Assembly (NCBI GenBank): GCA_027058345.1
Contig: JALUTC010000133.1
Location: forward strand, 1 to 10,350
From: an archaeon
GTDB lineage: Archaea; Hydrothermarchaeota; Hydrothermarchaeia; JALTZZ01; JALUTC01
Direction: 5' to 3'
Length of the DNA: 10,350 nucleotides
The translations under genes were made by a program, and so were the position numbers. Positions 6,016-10,350 of the stretch are shown here, in pieces. The first letter of the stretch is position 1. Each line of letters begins with the position of its first letter. The notes below the pieces were generated by a model. It saw nothing but the letters and a program-made list of their open reading frames with translations. It searched no databases and had not been told where the DNA came from.

Positions 6016-6432
6016 ATGAAGGTTTTCACAAAAACTCTTGAGTATTTCCTTAAGGAAGATGAAATCAAAGATATAACGGAAGATGTTAGGAGAATTGTTA
6101 AAGAATCCGGTGTAAAGAATGGTATAGTCAATATTTTTTCAATAGGCTCAACATCAGGTATAACTACAATAGAGTATGATCCAAATCTTCTCAAAGATTT
6201 CAACAATATGATGGAAAAGATTGCACCAAAAGATTTCGATTATTTACATCATAGAACGTGGGGGGACGATAATGGTTCAAGCCATCTGAGGTCAAGCATA
6301 ATAGGAACAAATATGACATTACCAATAATTAATGGTGAAATACCTTTAGGAACATGGCAGCAAATAGTATTGATAAATTTTGATACAAGAGATAGAAAGA
6401 GGAGGGTTATAATTCAGGTGATTGGAGACTAA
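6016..6432 (+). CDS. YjbQ/UPF0047 family protein
   Basis: A 138-residue member of the YjbQ (UPF0047) family, which is near the normal length of about 135-140. Highly conserved stretches are STSGITTIEYDP (45-56), YLHHRTWGDDNGSSHLRSS (76-94) with its cluster of His and Asp ligands, and LGTWQQIVLINFDTRDRKR (111-129). The family forms trimers. Some bacterial members have a weak thiamine-phosphate synthase activity, which explains the database name 'secondary thiamine-phosphate synthase', but the cellular role is unproven. No thiamine gene is nearby. Its start lies 7 bases from that of the divergent CCA enzyme, and its TAA overlaps the stop of the convergent radical-SAM gene by 4 bases. A TATA-like TCTTTTTAA at 5977-5985, inside the CCA gene, is placed well for a leaderless transcript. 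Confidence 0.92.
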   Translation: MKVFTKTLEYFLKEDEIKDITEDVRRIVKESGVKNGIVNIFSIGSTSGITTIEYDPNLLKDFNNMMEKIAPKDFDYLHHRTWGDDNGSSHLRSSIIGTNMTLPIINGEIPLGTWQQIVLINFDTRDRKRRVIIQVIGD

Positions 6433-7115
6433 ACGTTCCTTATCTTAACATTCTTAACATACCTTTCAGCAATAGACTTAAATTTAATCATCTCCTCATA
6501 ACTATATGGCTTAACACTCGATAGTTTTTTATCAAGAACACTCTTATTGTTAAAATTTTGTATTGTATACAACTTCGCCCCTCTTATAATCCTTGCTATT
6601 TCTTCAATATCCTTCTCATCAATAAGCCCAGGAACGACTGTTGTTCGGAATTCGTAATCTTTAGCATGATTCTTTATCAAATCAATACTCATCAATATAT
6701 TTTCAATGTTTATTTTTCTACCAGTTACTATTTCATACTTATTCATCTTTGCTTTAATATCCATTGCAACATAATCTACCAATTTAATAATATGTTTTAG
6801 ATTTTCAAATAGATATCCATTTGTATCCAATTTTATCTTAAAACCTAATTTCCTCAAATTTTTAATAAATTCTTCCAAATCATCTTGTAACAATGGTTCT
6901 CCACCAGATAATACAACTGCATCTATTATGCCCTTCCTTTCTTCTAGAAATTCGAACACATATTCTTCGGAAATTTCCCCGCGACGCCTCTCTATTAATT
7001 TATAATTTTGACAATATCTACATCTGAAGTTACATCCCTGAAAAAATATCGTGCATGCAGCATGTCCCGGATAATCTATCAACGTAAATTTAACAATTCC
7101 TGCAATTTCAACCAT
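6429..7115 (-). CDS. nrdG: Radical SAM anaerobic ribonucleotide-reductase activase-like protein
   Basis: A 228-residue radical-SAM enzyme of the group annotated as anaerobic ribonucleoside-triphosphate reductase activating protein (NrdG/PflA-like). These use a 4Fe-4S cluster and S-adenosylmethionine to install a glycyl radical in the class III reductase NrdD. The cluster motif is C28-x3-C32-x2-C35 in GCNFRCRYC. SGGEP (70-74) and DTNG (97-100) are the SAM-binding and core motifs, and FTLIDYPGH (10-18) is characteristic of this subfamily. Class III reductases act under anoxia. No nrdD is in the window, and archaeal members of this family may activate other glycyl-radical enzymes, so the partner is inferred. 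A TATA-like element at 7147-7155 fits a short-leader transcript. Ends in a 4-base overlap with the yjbQ-like gene; divergent from the a,c-diamide synthase. Confidence 0.85.
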   Translation of the reverse strand: MVEIAGIVKFTLIDYPGHAACTIFFQGCNFRCRYCQNYKLIERRRGEISEEYVFEFLEERKGIIDAVVLSGGEPLLQDDLEEFIKNLRKLGFKIKLDTNGYLFENLKHIIKLVDYVAMDIKAKMNKYEIVTGRKINIENILMSIDLIKNHAKDYEFRTTVVPGLIDEKDIEEIARIIRGAKLYTIQNFNNKSVLDKKLSSVKPYSYEEMIKFKSIAERYVKNVKIRNV

Positions 7116-7146
7116 AATACTTGTGAAAAAATGTAACGTTTACTTT

Positions 7147-7155
7147 CTTTATATG
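7147..7155 (-). promoter_or_regulatory. Likely TATA box for the radical-SAM activase gene
   Basis: Reads CATATAAAG on the minus strand, centred about 36 bases before the ATG at 7115, so transcription would start near 7125 with a leader of about 10 bases. The ATG of the divergent a,c-diamide synthase gene (7153-7155) lies within this element. Confidence 0.5.
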
Positions 7156-8532
7156 AATTATCCTAGAGTAATAATAAGTGGAACACATTCTGGAAGTGGA
7201 AAAACGACGATAGCACTTGCAATAATGAGAATCCTTTATGACATGGGATATAAGGTTCAACCTTATAAAGTAGGGCCTGATTTTATAGACCCAAGTTATC
7301 ATTTTTTTGCATGTAATACTAGATCGAGAAATTTAGATTCCTACATGTTAAGTAGAGAAAGGCTTCTTGAAAATTTTGTTAGAGGAATGAATGGTAAGGA
7401 TATAGCAATAATTGAAGGAACAATGGGGTTATATGATTCTTGCGGAGCAATAACAGAAAAAGGTAGCACTGCAGAGGTATCGAAAATTTTAAAATCTCCC
7501 ATAATATTGATAGTTGATGCGAGAAAAATTGGAAGGACATCTGCCGCGATTGTTCTTGGATATTTAAAATTTGATAAGGATGTAAGAATAAAGGGATGTA
7601 TAATAAATAAGGTTGGTAATGAAAGACATGCGAGTAAAGTTAAGAGAGCAATCGAGTATTATACAAAATTAAAGGTATTGGGAATTATCCCAAGATATAA
7701 GGAATTATTTATCGAGGAAAGGCATCTTGGACTAATCCCTGCTTATGAAAAGGATAGGGTTGAAGAATTCATAGAAAATGCCGCGAAATATATAAAGAGG
7801 AATATAAATATAGATGAAATTATAAAGATTGCATATTCTGCAGAAGATTTAGAATTTGATTATGACGAAAATTATGGAGAAATGAATAAGGAAATAACCA
7901 TTGGCATATTTTTTGATAAGGCATTCAACTTTTATTATACAGAAAATCTTGAAGAATTATCCAGATATGCGAAGATAAAATTTATAAATTCGTTCAGTGA
8001 TACAAATTTAAACGATATCGATTGTTTATATATTGGTGGAGGATTTCCAGAAATATTTGCTAAAGAATTGGAGAAGAATAAGAAGCTGAGAAATAGCGTC
8101 TTAGAATTTTGCAAGTCAGGGAAACCAGTGTATGCTGAATGTGGTGGTCTTATGTATCTTGGTAAAAGTATAATCGTGAACAATGAGGAATATGAAATGG
8201 TAGGTCTATTCGATTTTAAAACTGAGATGATGAAGAATTTCCAAGCTCTTGGATATGTTGTTTTGAAGGTTGTAAATGATAATATTTTAACAAATCCCGG
8301 AGAAATTTTAAGAGGACATGAATTTCATTATTCTAGACCAGTTTTTAAAGATTTTTCTAAATTTAAATTCGCATTCAAAGTATTAAGAGGAAGAGGATTT
8401 TATAAAGGATGGGATGGTTTGATATATAAAAATGTTCTAGCAAATTATACACACTTTCATGCATATTCAAAGAAGGATTTCTTCAAAAAATTTATTGAAA
8501 GAGCAAAAAATATTAAATATGGAGGTGATTAA
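7153..8532 (+). CDS. cbiA: Cobyrinate a,c-diamide synthase (CbiA) or Ni-sirohydrochlorin a,c-diamide synthase (CfbB)
   Basis: Amidates the a and c acetate side chains of a tetrapyrrole using glutamine and ATP: cobyrinate for B12, or Ni-sirohydrochlorin for coenzyme F430. The 459 residues contain the N-terminal synthetase domain, with P-loop GTHSGSGKT (10-18), YKVGPDFIDPSYH (38-50) and EGTMGLYD (88-95). The C-terminal class I glutaminase domain has nucleophile Cys330 in YAECGGLMYLG and a late His-rich YTHFHAY, so it is complete. I chose ATG 7153, which gives MNYPRVIISGT, over GTG 7123. Sequence alone does not separate CbiA from CfbB. No other cobamide or F430 gene is in the window. It shares an operon with the SPFH protein and dTMP kinase. 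The divergent neighbour is the ribonucleotide-reductase activase, 37 bases away. Confidence 0.9.
   Translation: MNYPRVIISGTHSGSGKTTIALAIMRILYDMGYKVQPYKVGPDFIDPSYHFFACNTRSRNLDSYMLSRERLLENFVRGMNGKDIAIIEGTMGLYDSCGAITEKGSTAEVSKILKSPIILIVDARKIGRTSAAIVLGYLKFDKDVRIKGCIINKVGNERHASKVKRAIEYYTKLKVLGIIPRYKELFIEERHLGLIPAYEKDRVEEFIENAAKYIKRNINIDEIIKIAYSAEDLEFDYDENYGEMNKEITIGIFFDKAFNFYYTENLEELSRYAKIKFINSFSDTNLNDIDCLYIGGGFPEIFAKELEKNKKLRNSVLEFCKSGKPVYAECGGLMYLGKSIIVNNEEYEMVGLFDFKTEMMKNFQALGYVVLKVVNDNILTNPGEILRGHEFHYSRPVFKDFSKFKFAFKVLRGRGFYKGWDGLIYKNVLANYTHFHAYSKKDFFKKFIERAKNIKYGGD
8521..8528 (+). promoter_or_regulatory. Strong Shine-Dalgarno site for the SPFH gene
   Basis: GGAGGTGA is a full match to the archaeal anti-Shine-Dalgarno sequence, 4 bases before ATG 8533 and inside the last codons of the a,c-diamide synthase. 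It is the strongest ribosome-binding site in the window and fits a coupled downstream operon gene, whereas the lead genes here show none. Confidence 0.85.
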
Positions 8533-9348
8533 ATGAAACTTCCTACACTAGGAATATTGGTAATAATACTTCTAATATTATTTATACTATCGCAGGCAAT
8601 AAAAATCGTTTTCGAATATGAAAGAGGTGTAATATTTAGATTAGGTAGATTAATCGGCGTAAAAGGACCAGGTATTTTCTTCATAATACCAATAATTGAT
8701 AGAATGGTTAAGGTTGATTTGAGAACAATAACAATGGATATCCCCAGTCAAGAAGTTATAACAAAGGATAACGTACCCATAAAAGTCGATGCCGTCATAT
8801 ATTTCAGAATAATCGATCCCGCAAAAGCTTTAACACAGGTTGAAAATTATATCGTAGCAACATCAATGCTTGGACAAACAACGTTGCGAAGCGTTCTTGG
8901 ACAGAGCGAACTCGATGAAATATTAACTGAAAGAGAGAAGCTTAACAGGAAATTACAAGAGATTATAGATCAACATACTGCAGCGTGGGGAATAAAGGTT
9001 ACTGCCGTCGAAATTAAAAACGTTGAATTACCTGAAGGAATGAAGAGAGCAATGGCAAGACAAGCAGAAGCTGAAAGAGAGAGGAGGGCAAAGATAATTG
9101 CAGCTGAAGGAGAATTGCAGGCGGCAGAAAAGCTTAGAACAGCGGCAGAGATTATAAGTAAGACTCCAGCAGCAATACAGTTAAGATTTCTTCAAACAGT
9201 AACTGAGGCAGCAACCGAAAAGGCATCGACAATTGTCGTACCAGTTCCTGTTGATTTGATAAGAATGTTTATTGATAGGGGAAGTAATTTGGAAGAGATT
9301 TTAAAGGAAATATTGAAGTATTTAAAGGAAGGTAAAAGTAATGTATGA
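8533..9348 (+). CDS. Stomatin-like SPFH/band-7 membrane protein
   Basis: A 271-residue stomatin homologue, close in length to Pyrococcus horikoshii PH1511 (about 266). An N-terminal hydrophobic hairpin or anchor lies at 6-22. The SPFH domain runs from about 24 to 180, with FEYERGVIFRLGRL (27-40), GPGIFFIIP (45-53) and a strongly conserved SELDEILTERE segment (125-135). An Ala/Glu/Arg-rich coiled coil follows (about 172-208), then an oligomerisation tail with AIQLRFLQTV and IVVPVPVDLI. Such proteins form membrane-bound ring assemblies and in Pyrococcus are cleaved by an NfeD-type protease encoded next door. No nfeD-like gene is seen here. ATG 8533 directly follows the upstream TAA and has a perfect GGAGGTGA site. 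The gene overlaps tmk by 4 bases (ATGA). Confidence 0.93.
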   Translation: MKLPTLGILVIILLILFILSQAIKIVFEYERGVIFRLGRLIGVKGPGIFFIIPIIDRMVKVDLRTITMDIPSQEVITKDNVPIKVDAVIYFRIIDPAKALTQVENYIVATSMLGQTTLRSVLGQSELDEILTEREKLNRKLQEIIDQHTAAWGIKVTAVEIKNVELPEGMKRAMARQAEAERERRAKIIAAEGELQAAEKLRTAAEIISKTPAAIQLRFLQTVTEAATEKASTIVVPVPVDLIRMFIDRGSNLEEILKEILKYLKEGKSNV

Positions 9349-9929
9349 TAATAGTAGCAATTGAAGGAATAGATGGTGCAGGAAAAACCACGATATCAAA
9401 CCTTTTATATAACGATTTTAAGGATAAGATTAGGATAAAACTTATAAAAGAGCCTAATAAAAATAGCAAGATAGGTAAAATTCTTAAGGAATTTCTTTCA
9501 GAAAGAATCTCTGGAAAATTTCTCGCATTACTATATGCTGCAGATAGGACTTATACATATGAATTCTTGTATGGAGACTACGACGTAATATTATCGGACA
9601 GAAGCATATTTTCAAGTCTTGCATATCAAACAATAGATTTACCTGAGGAATGGATCATTGCGATAAATAAATACGTACCATTTCCAAATTATGTCATTTA
9701 TCTTGATGTTTCTCCCGAAGTTTCTTTAAAAAGAATAAGGAGTAGAGAATTGTTTGAAAATGAATCTACGCTGAGAATTGTCAGAGATAATTACCTAAAG
9801 TTATTAAAGAATAATAAATATCCCAGTAAATTTTTCAAGATTAATGCCGAAAGACCTCTTGAGAAAGTATATGAAGAAGCAAGGACAATATTTATTGAGA
9901 TATTAAGATGTGAAGGTATTATCCGATGA
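9345..9929 (+). CDS. tmk: Thymidylate (dTMP) kinase
   Basis: Phosphorylates dTMP to dTDP with ATP, the last specific step toward dTTP. The 194 residues show P-loop EGIDGAGKTT (7-16), the substrate-side LLYAADRT (62-69), the DRS motif (85-87, in place of the usual DRY) and the LID region with KRIRSREL (129-136). Length and order of motifs are normal. Its ATG overlaps the TGA of the SPFH gene (ATGA), and a purine-rich GGAAGG at 9328-9333 can serve as ribosome-binding site, so translation is coupled. The 3' end overlaps the convergent TatD-like gene by 11 bases. Confidence 0.93.
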   Translation: MIIVAIEGIDGAGKTTISNLLYNDFKDKIRIKLIKEPNKNSKIGKILKEFLSERISGKFLALLYAADRTYTYEFLYGDYDVILSDRSIFSSLAYQTIDLPEEWIIAINKYVPFPNYVIYLDVSPEVSLKRIRSRELFENESTLRIVRDNYLKLLKNNKYPSKFFKINAERPLEKVYEEARTIFIEILRCEGIIR

Positions 9930-10350
9930 ATTTTTCAAAATTTCTTTCGAGAATATTCAAAAGGTTATCTTTCGATACCTTTTTTATATTTGAAATTTCT
10001 TCTACAACACTTTCCAAAATTTTTGGTTCTAAAAACATCCCACGATAATTATAAGGGCCATCACTTTCGATTAATATATTTTTTAAGGGAGCATATTCGA
10101 GCACAGACTTATGCTTTTTTTGTAACTTATATGCTGGATTTATTCCTATAAAATATCCATGTTCTATAATATCGTCAATCAATTCTAAAGGTCCTGTATA
10201 CCAGTGAATGTAAGCTCTATCAATATCGTGTTTAATTATTAAGTCTAAAACATCTCTCCAAGCATCCGGTGCATGAATATTTACGGATAAATCAAATTCC
10301 TTTGCTAAATTTAAGAAGAACATAAAAACTTCAACCTGTTTATCAAAGGT
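9919..10350 (-). CDS. TatD-family metal-dependent hydrolase (N-terminus outside window)
   Basis: The C-terminal 143 residues of a TatD-like TIM-barrel hydrolase; the frame is open to the window edge, so the start and the first metal-binding HxH motif lie beyond 10350. Visible are a segment reading DKQVEVFMFFLNLAKEF (family-like QxxVF helix), VNIHAPDAWRDVLDLI with a metal-ligand His, YIHWYTGPLELI with a second His, and ILIESDGPYNY with the late catalytic Asp. TatD proteins are metal-dependent nucleases or related hydrolases; the HWYTG form is one I associate with archaeal members. A Met at 10323 is internal, because the conserved helix starts before it. The 3' end overlaps tmk by 11 bases. Substrate unknown. 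Confidence 0.85.
   Translation of the reverse strand, partial: TFDKQVEVFMFFLNLAKEFDLSVNIHAPDAWRDVLDLIIKHDIDRAYIHWYTGPLELIDDIIEHGYFIGINPAYKLQKKHKSVLEYAPLKNILIESDGPYNYRGMFLEPKILESVVEEISNIKKVSKDNLLNILERNFEKFIG

Noticed and set aside
6009..6206. 66-codon upstream extension of the CCA enzyme frame
   Set aside because: It runs antisense through the strongly conserved yjbQ-like gene, and ATG 6008 already gives the full, normal family N-terminus.
6558..6800. Plus-strand frame of 80 codons opposite the radical-SAM gene
   Set aside because: Cys/Tyr/Asn-rich composition typical of an antisense frame; the minus-strand gene is clearly real.
7123..7152. GTG start adding 10 residues to the a,c-diamide synthase
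   Set aside because: ATG 7153 yields the usual short N-terminus before the P-loop (MNYPRVIISGT); the extra residues look unlike the family.
7108..7302. Open frame on the minus strand (64 codons, Cys/Tyr/Ser-rich)
   Set aside because: Antisense to the P-loop region of the a,c-diamide synthase and overlapping the start of the radical-SAM gene; composition is that of a shadow frame.
1..10350. tRNA genes, rRNA, CRISPR repeats, insertion sequences and long direct or inverted repeats
   Set aside because: Searched by eye on both strands: no GC-rich cloverleaf-like stretch, no regularly spaced repeats and no transposase-like protein. Short AT-rich matches are expected by chance at this base composition.

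Overview
The window is AT-rich DNA from an archaeon, probably a thermophile. Archaeal markers include an archaeal-type UMP kinase, a single-subunit-type tRNA-splicing endonuclease with its Tyr-His-Lys triad, a class I (archaeal) CCA-adding enzyme, a half-size FlaJ/TadC-like platform protein, and TATA boxes with short or absent leaders. The proteins are rich in Lys, Glu and Ile, and ATA is common for Ile, which fits a low-GC thermophile. The phylum cannot be fixed from the sequence alone. The UMP kinase N-terminus (LGGSVV, then RMNAMLL) looks to me more like euryarchaeal or deep-branching forms than like Sulfolobales.

Layout, left to right. (1) 82-2271, plus strand: a charged helical protein of unknown function with an internal repeat, abutted stop-to-start by a T2SSF-domain membrane protein, then UMP kinase. 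(2) 2272-4172, minus strand: a small PH-like protein, a stand-alone asparagine-synthase (PP-loop) domain with an odd overlapping upstream reading frame, and a SagB-type nitroreductase. (3) 4179-6008: tRNA-splicing endonuclease (plus) tail-to-tail with the CCA-adding enzyme (minus), two tRNA maturation enzymes. (4) 6016-7115: a YjbQ-family protein (plus) tail-to-tail with a radical-SAM ribonucleotide-reductase activase (minus). (5) 7153-9929, plus strand: cobyrinate/Ni-sirohydrochlorin a,c-diamide synthase, a stomatin-like SPFH protein and dTMP kinase, tightly coupled. (6) 9919 to the window end, minus strand: a TatD-family hydrolase whose N-terminus lies outside.

Packing is extreme. Almost every base is coding, and there is no gene-free stretch over 100 bases. 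Convergent neighbours abut or overlap at their stops (gaps of 0 and 0, overlaps of 4 and 11 nt). Divergent neighbours have 6, 7 and 37 nt between start codons, so promoters must sit inside or on top of neighbouring genes. I saw no tRNA, rRNA, CRISPR array, transposase or long repeat.

The known genes fall into two housekeeping themes: tRNA maturation (EndA, CCA enzyme) and nucleotide supply (UMP kinase, dTMP kinase, RNR activase, perhaps B12 for a class II RNR). The least explained parts are the duplicated helical protein with its membrane platform partner (82-1572) and the possibly frameshifted asparagine-synthase locus (2607-3543). No clear multi-gene defence or mobile system is visible.
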